Shown here piece by piece: positions 8,801 to 16,893 of a stretch of 40,956 nt of DNA. The stretch comes from IMCC2047 sp041395865. Lineage in GTDB: Bacteria > Pseudomonadota > Gammaproteobacteria > Pseudomonadales > IMCC2047. The stretch is taken from contig JAWKZQ010000019.1 of the NCBI GenBank assembly GCA_041395865.1, positions 1 through 40,956 on the forward strand, read 5' to 3'. Each line of letters opens with the position of its first letter. Within the stretch, counting starts at the first letter, position 1. The notes beneath the pieces were generated by a model that searched no databases, was not told the origin of the DNA, and saw only the letters and a list, made by a program, of their open reading frames with translations. The translations under genes and the position numbers were made by a program.

Positions 8801-10081
8801 ATGGGTAACAACGTTGTTGTGCTGGGCACCCAATGGGGTGATGAAGGTAAAGGTAAAATTGTTGATCTGCTGACGGATCAGGCTGAAGCGGTGGTACGCT
8901 TCCAGGGTGGTCATAACGCCGGTCATACACTGGTGATCGAAGGGGAAAAAACAGTTCTCCATCTGATCCCCTCCGGTATTCTGCGCGATAACGTGCTGTG
9001 CCTGATCGGTAACGGTGTCGTGTTATCCCCTGACGCACTGTTGAAGGAAATTGCGGGTCTGGAGGACAAGGGCGTGCCGGTGCGTGAGCGTTTGCGCTTG
9101 AGTGGTGGCTGTCCGCTGATCCTGCCTTATCACATTGCTCTGGACCAGGCACGTGAAGCGGCACGAGGTGCAGCAAAGATTGGTACCACGGGTCGTGGTA
9201 TCGGGCCTGCCTATGAAGATAAAGTCGCTCGCCGTGGCCTGCGCCTTGACGATCTCATGTACCCGGAACGTTTCGCGGACAAGCTGCGTGAAGTGATGGA
9301 TTACCATAACTTTGCCTTGACCCAATACTACAAAACCGATGCGCTGGATTACCAGCAGGTGCTGGACCAGACGCTGGCCCAGGGCGAAGAGCTGAAACCC
9401 ATGCTGGCTGATGTGACCGGTATTCTCCATCAATACCGTGAAGAAGGGCGTGGCATTATGTATGAGGGTGCGCAGGGTTCGCTGTTGGATATCGACCACG
9501 GCACTTATCCCTATGTAACCTCTTCGAACACGACAGCCGGCGGCACCAGTACCGGTAGCGGCGTTGGCCCGCTGTACCTGGATTACGTGCTGGGTATTAC
9601 CAAAGCCTATACCACGCGTGTCGGATCGGGCCCGTTCCCGACTGAGCTGTTTGATGACATTGGACAGCACTTAGCTGTTAAGGGGCGTGAAGTCGGGGCG
9701 ACCACAGGGCGTGATCGACGCTGTGGTTGGCTGGACCTGGTGGCGCTCAAGCATTCGATTCAGGTGAACAGTGTATCCGGTATTTGCCTGACTAAACTGG
9801 ATGTGCTGGACGGCCTGGAAACGATTAGTGTGTGCACGGGTTATGAGGGGCAGGGCAGCGGTGGATTCAGTGCCGACAGTATTGAAAACATTACGCCGAT
9901 CTACGAAGAGTTGCCTGGCTGGAGTGAATCTACGCTCGGCGCAAAGAGCCTGCAGGCGCTACCTGCCAATGCGCAAGCTTATATCCGTTATGTGGAAGAA
10001 AAGCTGGGTGTACCCATTGATATCATTTCCACAGGCCCGGATCGTGCGGAAACGATCATCCTGAGGCATCCTTTCGCATAA
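8801..10081 (+). CDS. purA: Adenylosuccinate synthetase PurA
   Basis: PurA joins IMP and aspartate using GTP, the first step from IMP to AMP. The 426 aa protein has the GTP-binding start VVVLGTQWGDEGKGKIVD, the HNAGHT motif with catalytic histidine, IGTTGRGIGPAYEDKVAR, EGAQGSLLDIDHGTYPYVTS and GATTGRDRRCGWLDL. Length and motifs match the E. coli enzyme throughout. It follows hisZ by 18 nt and is itself followed after 9 nt by ispG, so hisZ-purA-ispG are likely cotranscribed. Confidence 0.97.
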   Translation: MGNNVVVLGTQWGDEGKGKIVDLLTDQAEAVVRFQGGHNAGHTLVIEGEKTVLHLIPSGILRDNVLCLIGNGVVLSPDALLKEIAGLEDKGVPVRERLRLSGGCPLILPYHIALDQAREAARGAAKIGTTGRGIGPAYEDKVARRGLRLDDLMYPERFADKLREVMDYHNFALTQYYKTDALDYQQVLDQTLAQGEELKPMLADVTGILHQYREEGRGIMYEGAQGSLLDIDHGTYPYVTSSNTTAGGTSTGSGVGPLYLDYVLGITKAYTTRVGSGPFPTELFDDIGQHLAVKGREVGATTGRDRRCGWLDLVALKHSIQVNSVSGICLTKLDVLDGLETISVCTGYEGQGSGGFSADSIENITPIYEELPGWSESTLGAKSLQALPANAQAYIRYVEEKLGVPIDIISTGPDRAETIILRHPFA

Positions 10082-10090
10082 AGGGATTTC

Positions 10091-11320
10091 ATGATGACTG
10101 CGCAAAAAGCCAAGTTGCAGCGAACCGGCGTCCATATCGGCAATGTGCTGGTTGGCGCGGGTGCGCCGGTGGTGGTGCAGTCCATGACCAATACCGATAC
10201 GGCCGACGTGAAAGCCACGGTGGCGCAGGTTGCGGAACTGGCCCGGGCCGGTTCCGAGTTGGTGCGGATTACCGTGAACAATGAGGAGTCGGCACAGGCG
10301 GTTCCTCATATTCGCGATCAGCTGTTGGCCCAGAATATCCATGTGCCGCTAGTGGGAGACTTTCACTTCAACGGACATAAGCTGCTAACCCGTTACCCGG
10401 ACTGTGCCGAGGCGTTGGCGAAATATCGCATCAACCCAGGCAACGTCGGTCGGGGTAAAAGGCGGGACGAGCAGTTCGCCACCATGATTGAAACCGCCTG
10501 CCGTTTCAATAAACCCATTCGTATTGGTGTGAACTGGGGCAGCATGGACCAGGCGCTGCTGGCAAAAATGCTGGATGAGAATCACGCCCAGGGGAACCCG
10601 CGTTCGCTGGCTGAAATTCAGCGCGATACGATCATCACTTCGGCACTGCAAAGTGCGAAGGAGGCTGAAAATATTGGCCTCGGTCATGATCGCATCGTTA
10701 TTTCCTGTAAAACCAGCTCCGTGCAGGAGCTGATAACCACCTATCGAGAATTGGCGGCACGCGGAGATTACGCGCTGCACCTGGGCCTGACAGAGGCCGG
10801 TTTGGGCTCCAAGGGTATTGTTGCGTCCACGGCTGCATTGGCGGTGCTGTTGCAAGAGGGGATTGGCGACACCATTCGCATTTCCCTGACGCCAGAGCCC
10901 GGTGGCGACCGGTGCAAGGAAGTGGTTGTGGCGCAGGAGATTCTGCAAACCATGGGGTTTCGTGCCTTTACGCCCCTGGTAACTTCCTGTCCAGGGTGTG
11001 GACGTACCACCAGTACCTATTTCCAGCAGCTGGCAGAGGATATCCAGGATTATCTGCGTAACCAGATGCCGGCATGGAAACGTCGCTACGAAGGCGTTGA
11101 AAGTATGACGGTGGCAGTCATGGGCTGCGTGGTTAACGGGCCGGGTGAAAGCGAGCATGCCAATGTGGGGATCAGTTTGCCGGGCACGGGCGAGCGTCCA
11201 GTTGCGCCGGTTTATATCGACGGCAAGCGCGATGTTACCCTTAAGGGGGATCGAATTGCCGAAGAGTTCCAGGCGATTATTGATGCCTATGTCGAGCGCA
11301 CCTATTCGCCACGTGATTGA
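10091..11320 (+). CDS. ispG: 4-hydroxy-3-methylbut-2-enyl diphosphate synthase IspG, alpha/beta-proteobacterial type
   Basis: IspG (GcpE) is the [4Fe-4S] enzyme that makes HMBPP in the MEP isoprenoid pathway. At 409 aa it is longer than the 372 aa E. coli enzyme. Visible family motifs are VQSMTNTDTADV, KYRINPGNVG, RIGVNWGS, HLGLTEAGLGSKGIVAST and MGCVVNGPGE. The cluster ligands are Cys300 and Cys303 in SCPGCGRTTSTYFQQLAE, and Cys346. The CPGCGRTTS motif and the long middle region match the form I know from Beta- and Alphaproteobacteria, not the CPTCSRQ form usual in gammaproteobacteria beside hisS. Whether a second, standard ispG exists in this genome cannot be seen. Confidence 0.93.
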   Translation: MMTAQKAKLQRTGVHIGNVLVGAGAPVVVQSMTNTDTADVKATVAQVAELARAGSELVRITVNNEESAQAVPHIRDQLLAQNIHVPLVGDFHFNGHKLLTRYPDCAEALAKYRINPGNVGRGKRRDEQFATMIETACRFNKPIRIGVNWGSMDQALLAKMLDENHAQGNPRSLAEIQRDTIITSALQSAKEAENIGLGHDRIVISCKTSSVQELITTYRELAARGDYALHLGLTEAGLGSKGIVASTAALAVLLQEGIGDTIRISLTPEPGGDRCKEVVVAQEILQTMGFRAFTPLVTSCPGCGRTTSTYFQQLAEDIQDYLRNQMPAWKRRYEGVESMTVAVMGCVVNGPGESEHANVGISLPGTGERPVAPVYIDGKRDVTLKGDRIAEEFQAIIDAYVERTYSPRD

Positions 11321-11514
11321 CGCCCAGTTGCTCCTTCCTTGTTGGAGTGATTTCCTGCCTTTTTCGCCCGTTATGTTTCCTGTAGAAAGCAGGAACATTG
11401 CCTCTTATCTGGGTACAAAACAATTATCCGGAACGCTTTTGCGTTATAAAGTGGCGATTAAGCCCTGTTCTGGTTAAGCGGTAGCGTTGGCCACTGCCGG
11501 ACAGGAGGTGGCTT

Positions 11515-12072
11515 ATGAAAAGGTATTATTTCGTTAGTGAAGATCTTGATGATCTCGCTTTGGTTGAGCAGCAACTCGAACAAGCGGGTATCGGCACGCC
11601 TCAAATCCATGTGTTGAGTGAGAACGATGAAGGTGTCGAGCAGCGGCACCTTCATGAAGTCAATTCTTTGATGAAGCGTGATGTTGTGCATTCCTGGAAA
11701 GTGGGTGCGTTCGTAGGCGCCGCGGCGGCGGCAGCTGTTGTGCTAATAGCTTACCTGGGCGGGCTGGCTCAAACGGCCGCCGGTTGGGTGCCGCTGATAT
11801 TGCTGGCAATTATTGTCTTTGGTTTTTGTGCCTGGGTGGCGGGACTGCTCGGGTTGCGCAGGCCAAATGCCCACTTCAAGCAGTTTCAGCAAGAGCTCAA
11901 GGCGGGGAAGCATATCTTCTTCATTGAGGCGAGCGGTGAGCAGGAAGCCCTTGCGGCGAATGTTATAAAGCAGCACCCAAACCTCATGGCGCTGGGAAGT
12001 GCCGCGGCTACGCCTGGGTGGTTTATCAGTTGGCAGAAAAAGTGGAGTCACTTTGTCGAGGTTATGCCCTAA
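11515..12072 (+). CDS. Unknown membrane protein with two transmembrane helices
   Basis: I do not recognise a named family. The 185 aa protein starts with a soluble region (RYYFVSEDLDDLALVEQQLE to LMKRDVVHSW, about 1-62) that looks like a small alpha/beta domain reading as a sequence sensor or flippase-associated fold. Two hydrophobic helices follow (about 66-84 and 89-113), then a second soluble part with FFIEASGEQEALAANVIKQH. The pattern resembles general-stress DUF1269-like proteins, but this is weak. A strong AGGAGG stands before the ATG. It stands alone between ispG and purE, with gaps of about 195 and 267 nt. Confidence 0.75.
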   Translation: MKRYYFVSEDLDDLALVEQQLEQAGIGTPQIHVLSENDEGVEQRHLHEVNSLMKRDVVHSWKVGAFVGAAAAAAVVLIAYLGGLAQTAAGWVPLILLAIIVFGFCAWVAGLLGLRRPNAHFKQFQQELKAGKHIFFIEASGEQEALAANVIKQHPNLMALGSAAATPGWFISWQKKWSHFVEVMP

Positions 12073-12093
12073 GGCGTACCAAGAGGCTTATGT

Positions 12094-12188
12094 GCTTGGC
12101 GGCTGACATCGCCTGATGGCGCTCTAATTTCGTGACGGCGCGGGTTTTACTGGCTTGTCGGCAGTGGTTTTTGCCGATGTCGCCAAGC
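12094..12188 (+). repeat. Long bulged inverted repeat upstream of purE
   Basis: GCTTGGCG (12094-12101) and ACATCG (12106-12111) are exactly complementary to CGATGT (12175-12180) and CGCCAAGC (12181-12188). Together they give a 14 bp stem with a 4 nt bulge. A second perfect hairpin TCGGCA/TGCCGA lies inside the span, overlapping the right arm. No run of T follows, so a simple terminator is unlikely. It may be a leader RNA of the purine block or the end of the preceding transcript. Confidence 0.5.
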
Positions 12189-12339
12189 GATCCCGTTGGC
12201 TTTAAACGGTCAGGAAGGAGGGTGCTTTTCAAGGATAAAAGTGATTGAAAATACTAGAAAAAAAGCATTAAAACCGCTAAAGTTCGCGGCCTTGATAAAA
12301 GGCCCCTGTGTCGGCCGTTTGCCAACCTGAGAAATACCT

Positions 12340-12828
12340 ATGGATAAAAAAATCGCCATTATTATGGGCTCGAAAAGCGACTGGGAAACCATGTCAGAAG
12401 CCTGTGAAATGCTCGATAACCTTGCCGTGCCCTACCATGTGGAAGTGGTCTCGGCCCACCGTACGCCGCATAAAATGATTGAGTTTGCTGGCCAGGCCCG
12501 GGAAAAAGGGTTCCAGGTGATCATTGCCGGTGCAGGCGGCGCCGCTCACCTTCCCGGTATGGTGGCAGCCTGTACAACCTTGCCAGTGCTGGGGGTGCCA
12601 GTGCAGAGCAAGGCTTTAAAAGGTATGGATAGCCTGCTCTCAATTGTGCAAATGCCTCGAGGCGTTGGTGTTGGAACGCTGGCGATTGGCGGAGCCGGAG
12701 CCTTCAATGCCGGGCTGATGGCTGCCCAGATCCTTGCGCTGCAGGACGATGAGCTGCGCAAACGCCTTGATGAATGGCGTCAAAGTCGCACGGATGAAGT
12801 CTTAGCCAATCCTACGCCTGGAGTTTAA
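12340..12828 (+). CDS. purE: N5-carboxyaminoimidazole ribonucleotide mutase PurE
   Basis: PurE moves the carboxyl group of N5-CAIR to give CAIR in purine synthesis. The 162 aa protein is a class I PurE: it begins with the substrate loop IIMGSKSDWETM, then VVSAHRTPHKM, IAGAGGAAHLPGMVAACTT, and LLSIVQMPRGVGVGTLAIGG. It starts the block purE-purK-purF-purC-purD-purM and is separated from purK by two bases. The presence of PurK beside it fits the bacterial two-step route from AIR to CAIR. Confidence 0.97.
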   Translation: MDKKIAIIMGSKSDWETMSEACEMLDNLAVPYHVEVVSAHRTPHKMIEFAGQAREKGFQVIIAGAGGAAHLPGMVAACTTLPVLGVPVQSKALKGMDSLLSIVQMPRGVGVGTLAIGGAGAFNAGLMAAQILALQDDELRKRLDEWRQSRTDEVLANPTPGV

Positions 12829-12830
12829 TC

Positions 12831-13949
12831 ATGAAGCCGGTATTAGTTGTTGGCGCAGGCCAGCTGGGATTGATGATGGCGGCTGCCGGAGCGCGTTTCG
12901 GTATCCCGGTTGACCGTATGGATCATGTTACCGGCGAGCTGGTGCCGGGCACTTCCAACCTGCGTTTGCAGGTGCCGCTGGAAGAAATAGAGCAGCGTTA
13001 CAGCATTATCACTGCCGAGCTGGAGCACTTGGGCGATACCCCCCTGTTGAATAGCATAAAGGCGACCCGTTCCTGGCAAAATGCCCAGGCTTTTGAAGTG
13101 CTGCCCACCCGCGAAAAGCAGAAACAGATGCTGGATCAACTAGAAGTCGCGACGGCCCCCTGGCGGTTTCTCGACACAGAGGCCGACCTGCTTGCCGCGC
13201 ACGACCAGCTTGGTGAGCGACTGGTGGTTAAAAGCGTTCGCGACGGCTATGACGGGAAAGGCCAGTGGCGCCCCGTTGTAGGGCAGGCGCATGATATTCC
13301 CGCCGAAGCTTTCGGAAAGCTTATTGCGGAAGCTATGGTCGATTTTTCCCGTGAGGTGTCACTGGTTGGTGCACGTTTTGCCAGCGGCGAGTATTACTTT
13401 TTCCCACTGACCCAGAACTATCACCACGAAGGCATTTTGCGCTACAGCCTGGGGCCCGCTCCCGAAACCGAAGGTTTGCAGGCAGAAGCGCAGGCCATGC
13501 TAAGCAAAATCATGGAGCACCTGGACTATGTGGGAGTCATGGCTATGGAGTGCTTCCAGACAGCGCATGGGCTGGTGGTTAACGAGCTTGCGCCGCGCGT
13601 CCATAACAGTGGGCACTGGACGCAGGCTGGCGCTGACTACAGTCAATTCGATTTGCATCTCAGCGCTTTGACCGGTGCTGCCGTGCCCCGCCAGCCAGAA
13701 CGCTTCCCCTTGACGATTATGCTTAACCTGATTGGGTGCGAGTGGAATCCGCAATGGCAGGCTCTGCCCGGTATACAATGTTACTGGTATGGCAAAGAGC
13801 GCCGTGCCAAGCGTAAGTTAGGGCATATTAACCTGTCAGCGGATAGCGCAGCAGCGTTGATTGCGCGGTGCGATGTGTTGATGCCTTATCTTGATGCGGA
13901 GCATCAGGCGTTTTTGAGAGCGGCTGTCGAGTTGGTGCAGGGCCGCTAG
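12831..13949 (+). CDS. purK: N5-carboxyaminoimidazole ribonucleotide synthase PurK
   Basis: PurK carboxylates AIR with ATP and bicarbonate, giving the substrate of PurE. The 372 aa ATP-grasp protein has the N-terminal VVGAGQLGLMMAAAG, the nucleotide-binding VVKSVRDGYDGKGQW, and the C-terminal ATP-grasp motifs VMAMECFQ and VNELAPRVHNSGHWT. It is close in length to E. coli PurK. The gene begins two bases after purE stops and is followed by a 184 nt gap with a candidate promoter before purF. Confidence 0.96.
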   Translation: MKPVLVVGAGQLGLMMAAAGARFGIPVDRMDHVTGELVPGTSNLRLQVPLEEIEQRYSIITAELEHLGDTPLLNSIKATRSWQNAQAFEVLPTREKQKQMLDQLEVATAPWRFLDTEADLLAAHDQLGERLVVKSVRDGYDGKGQWRPVVGQAHDIPAEAFGKLIAEAMVDFSREVSLVGARFASGEYYFFPLTQNYHHEGILRYSLGPAPETEGLQAEAQAMLSKIMEHLDYVGVMAMECFQTAHGLVVNELAPRVHNSGHWTQAGADYSQFDLHLSALTGAAVPRQPERFPLTIMLNLIGCEWNPQWQALPGIQCYWYGKERRAKRKLGHINLSADSAAALIARCDVLMPYLDAEHQAFLRAAVELVQGR

Positions 13950-13973
13950 GATCCCTGTAAGGCCAATGACCGC

Positions 13974-14002
13974 TGTTTTACGCGGACAAGTTGTGCGATA
14001 AT
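13974..14002 (+). promoter_or_regulatory. Weak candidate promoter before purF
   Basis: An extended -10-like sequence TGCGATAAT ends at 14002, in the 184 nt purK-purF gap, with a poor -35 (TGTTTT) 17 nt upstream. It suggests that purF and later genes can be transcribed independently of purEK. This is inference from a partial consensus match only. Confidence 0.28.
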
Positions 14003-14133
14003 TGCGGCCAATTTACGGGTCAATATGGATTGTTAAGCCAATACAGCTTCAGCCGGCAGATTAAGGTTGAATGTTGATTGGCTTATTTTTGTTTACACAA
14101 CCCCTTTGAAATAGAGTAGGTAAAAGCCAAGTT

Positions 14134-15669
14134 ATGTGCGGTGTGATCGGAATTATCGGGCCAAAAGAGGTGCCGGGAACCAATTTTACCGATGAACTGG
14201 TGGCCTCCACCAGTCATATTAAATCCCGAGTGCCCTGTTGGGCCGCCTACGAGGCCTACCGTGGTTTGCTGACCTTGCAGCACCGCGGTCAGGATGCAGC
14301 GGGCGTGCTGAGTTTCGACTCCCAGCGGCAGAAGTTCTACCAGAAAAAAGAGCTGGGGCTGGTGGCTCAGGTGTTTGACCAGGAAAATATCGAGTCGCTG
14401 GTCGGGAACATGGCGGTCGGCCACACGCGTTATGCCACCGTTGGCGGTGATGGCGAAAATGATTTGCAGCCCCTGGTGACGGGTTTCCCCTTCGGTGTGG
14501 GCATGGTGCATAACGGTAACCTGGTCAACTACCATTCGCTGGTTGATCATCTCAACAAGAACCTGCACCAGCAACTGCTGACGAATAACGACCTGGAGGT
14601 GTTGCTTAACCTCTGGTGTCACTCAATCCTTTCTCAACGCGGCTCAGAGCATGGACCTTTCCTGTTCGAACACTGTGTCAAAGCCGCCAAGTCCATTTTT
14701 GATGTTGCCAATGGCGCCTATGCCGTTGTCGGACTGATGGCGGGCGCAGGGCTGTTTGGTTTTCGTGATCCGGGCGGTATTCGCCCTCTGGTCATGGGAC
14801 GTCGCGAGCGTGCCGGGCAGCCAGGTGTGTATGATTACTGCCTGACCAGTGAGACACTGGCGTTGAACTTCCTTGATTACACCTATGTGCGTGATATTGC
14901 GCCCGGTGAAGTCGTGTTGATTAACGAGCAAGGTGAGGTCTTTTCCGAGGTTGTGGTGGATCGCCCCAGAAAAAGCCACTGCATGTTCGAGTGGGTTTAC
15001 TTTGCCGGCGCTGAAAGCTCCATTGAAGGCAAGTCGGTCTACGGTACGCGGTTGAACCTGGGCGCAGTGTTATCGAAAAAAATTAAAAAATTAATCGATA
15101 ACAGCTCCATTAAACCGGATTTTGTTTGCCCGGTGCCCGATACCAGCCGTACTTCGGCGATTGCCCTGGCTGAAACGCTGGGCGTGCCTTATCGAGAGGG
15201 TCTGATTAAAAACCGCTATATCCAGCGTAGCTTTATCCTGGATACCCAGGAAAAACGCGAAAAGGCGGTTGAACTTAAGTTAAGCCCCGTAAAGAGTGAA
15301 ATTGCCGGTAAAAATATCCTGCTGGTGGATGACAGCGTCGTGCGCGGTACTACCAGTAAAAAAATTATCGACCTGCTTAAACGTCACGGGGCCAATGAAG
15401 TCACTCTGGCGATTACATGTCCGCCTTTACGTCATGGCTGTTTCTACGGCATTGACTTCCCGGCGGAGGAGCAGCTGATTGCCAATGGTCGTAGCACTGA
15501 AGAAATCGCCGAATGGGTCGGAGCCAACCAGGTGATCTACCTGGATGAAGAGGATCTGGTGGACGCGATCGGTATCAATGATTTGTGCATGGCCTGCATT
15601 AACGGTAAATACCCAACCTGTACTTCTGAAGCTCAGGAATTCCAGCGCCGCCGTCACGAGCACAAATAA
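14134..15669 (+). CDS. purF: Amidophosphoribosyltransferase PurF, [4Fe-4S]-type
   Basis: PurF makes phosphoribosylamine from PRPP and glutamine, the committed step of purine synthesis. The 511 aa protein begins MCGVIGIIG, with Cys2 as the N-terminal nucleophile. It shows LQHRGQDAAG, GHTRYATVGG, HNGNLVNY and the PRPP loop LLVDDSVVRGTT. Four cysteines align with the iron-sulfur ligands of Bacillus subtilis PurF: Cys283 (HCMFEWVYFA), Cys436 (HGCFYGID), and Cys485/Cys488 (CMACINGKYPTC). The E. coli type lacks these. There is no propeptide, since Met1-Cys2 starts the protein. An insertion of about 25 residues (roughly 10-38) lies before the YRGLLTLQHRGQ motif. Confidence 0.95.
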   Translation: MCGVIGIIGPKEVPGTNFTDELVASTSHIKSRVPCWAAYEAYRGLLTLQHRGQDAAGVLSFDSQRQKFYQKKELGLVAQVFDQENIESLVGNMAVGHTRYATVGGDGENDLQPLVTGFPFGVGMVHNGNLVNYHSLVDHLNKNLHQQLLTNNDLEVLLNLWCHSILSQRGSEHGPFLFEHCVKAAKSIFDVANGAYAVVGLMAGAGLFGFRDPGGIRPLVMGRRERAGQPGVYDYCLTSETLALNFLDYTYVRDIAPGEVVLINEQGEVFSEVVVDRPRKSHCMFEWVYFAGAESSIEGKSVYGTRLNLGAVLSKKIKKLIDNSSIKPDFVCPVPDTSRTSAIALAETLGVPYREGLIKNRYIQRSFILDTQEKREKAVELKLSPVKSEIAGKNILLVDDSVVRGTTSKKIIDLLKRHGANEVTLAITCPPLRHGCFYGIDFPAEEQLIANGRSTEEIAEWVGANQVIYLDEEDLVDAIGINDLCMACINGKYPTCTSEAQEFQRRRHEHK

Positions 15670-15685
15670 TCATCAATGGTTGTAG

Positions 15686-15702
15686 GCCTGCCTGCGGCAG
15701 GC
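15686..15702 (+). repeat. Small perfect hairpin between purF and purC
   Basis: GCCTGC and GCAGGC form a six base pair stem with a five nt loop, 16 nt after the purF stop. There is no T tract, so it may stabilise the mRNA 3' end or set relative expression within the block. Function not established. Confidence 0.35.
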
Positions 15703-15744
15703 GCAATGATAGCTGCGGCTGTCACTAGTTTTCATGGAGTACGC

Positions 15745-16866
15745 ATGTTTCCTGTCTTACACATTGGCAGTGTAAAAAATATCCTGGGTGTCGAGGGGCA
15801 GTCGCCCTACCTGTTCCATTTCAGTGACCGCTTTTCCGTCTTTGACTGGGGCGCCATGCCCGACGAACTCACCGATAAGGGGAAGGCCCTGGCGATTATG
15901 GCGGACTTCTTTTTCCGCCAAATGGAGGGTGCCGAAACCTGGCAGCGATTGGCGCTTCCTGAGGACCTGGCCGCCTGTCAAACTTACCAGGAATACCGCT
16001 CAAAAGGGCTTTCTCATCACAGCCTGGGGCTGTGTGACGCGTCCGGCGGGGCTGTTGACGAGGCGACGCCGTACCTGAAGGTTGAGCCGGTTGCCGTACC
16101 CAAACTGCCCTTCGAGAGCGGAAAATATGACTACCAGGCTTATGCCGGCCAGCCGCTGAAAACCCTGATTCCCTTGGAAGTTATCTTCCGTTTCGGTGTT
16201 CCTGAGGGTTCCAGCCTGTTGAAGCGCACCAGTGATCAAGCCTATTGCCGCACCATTGGCCTGGCCACGGCGCCGCAGCCGGGTGAGCGCTTTGTGCGAC
16301 CTATTATTGAGTATTCCACCAAGCTTGAAGCCAGTGACCGTTATATTAGCTATGCCGAAGCGCAGCAAATTTCTGGCATGAGCGATGTCGAGTTCAAGCG
16401 CCTTCATGAAACGGTGCAACTGCTGGCGCTTCACCTGAAAACGATTTTTGAAAAATGCCAGGTGGAGCTGTGGGACGGCAAATTTGAATTCGCCTTTGCG
16501 CCAGAAGCCAGCAGTGACGGTTCGCGTAGCCTGTGGCTGGTGGATTCAATCGGCCCGGATGAGCTGCGCCTGACCTATCACGGCGTACAGCTTTCCAAAG
16601 AGAACCTGCGTCGTTTCTACCGGGATAGTGAATGGCACAAGGCCATTGACCTGGCTAAACACCTGGCCGCTGACCGCGGTGTCAAAGAGTGGAAGCCCAT
16701 TTGCGAAGCTGAATTGAATTCGCGTCCCGAGCCGCTGTCGCCCCAGGTGAAGGAAGCGACTGAAATGATGTACAAAACCATTGCCAATGAGCTGGTGAAG
16801 GCCTGCGGTGAGCGCGAGTGTTTTCCCGGTGCCTGGGATTTCGATACCTTAATTCACAAAATGTAA
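15745..16866 (+). CDS. purC: SAICAR synthase PurC, long divergent form
   Basis: PurC joins CAIR and aspartate to give SAICAR. The start is placed at the ATG at 15745, which has GGAG six nt upstream and gives a natural N-terminus (MFPVLHIGSVKNILGV). The earlier in-frame start at 15676 would add a tail unlike the family. The result is 373 aa, much longer than the about 237 aa E. coli enzyme. Family motifs are recognisable but altered: FSDRFSVFDWG, FVRPIIEYSTKLEASDRY, ELWDGKFEFAF, LVDSIGPDELRLTY and KENLRRFYRD. It lies between purF and purD, which supports the assignment. Confidence 0.9.
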   Translation: MFPVLHIGSVKNILGVEGQSPYLFHFSDRFSVFDWGAMPDELTDKGKALAIMADFFFRQMEGAETWQRLALPEDLAACQTYQEYRSKGLSHHSLGLCDASGGAVDEATPYLKVEPVAVPKLPFESGKYDYQAYAGQPLKTLIPLEVIFRFGVPEGSSLLKRTSDQAYCRTIGLATAPQPGERFVRPIIEYSTKLEASDRYISYAEAQQISGMSDVEFKRLHETVQLLALHLKTIFEKCQVELWDGKFEFAFAPEASSDGSRSLWLVDSIGPDELRLTYHGVQLSKENLRRFYRDSEWHKAIDLAKHLAADRGVKEWKPICEAELNSRPEPLSPQVKEATEMMYKTIANELVKACGERECFPGAWDFDTLIHKM

Positions 16867-16893
16867 GACCAATAGGATTAGAGCCGAACAAGC

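Noticed and set aside
7910..8962. Open frame of 350 codons on the minus strand opposite hisZ and purA
   Set aside because: Antisense to two clear genes, no domain or motif. It is a composition shadow.
10385..11398. Open frame of 337 codons on the minus strand opposite ispG
   Set aside because: It lies entirely within ispG sequence read backwards, without motifs or a start site.
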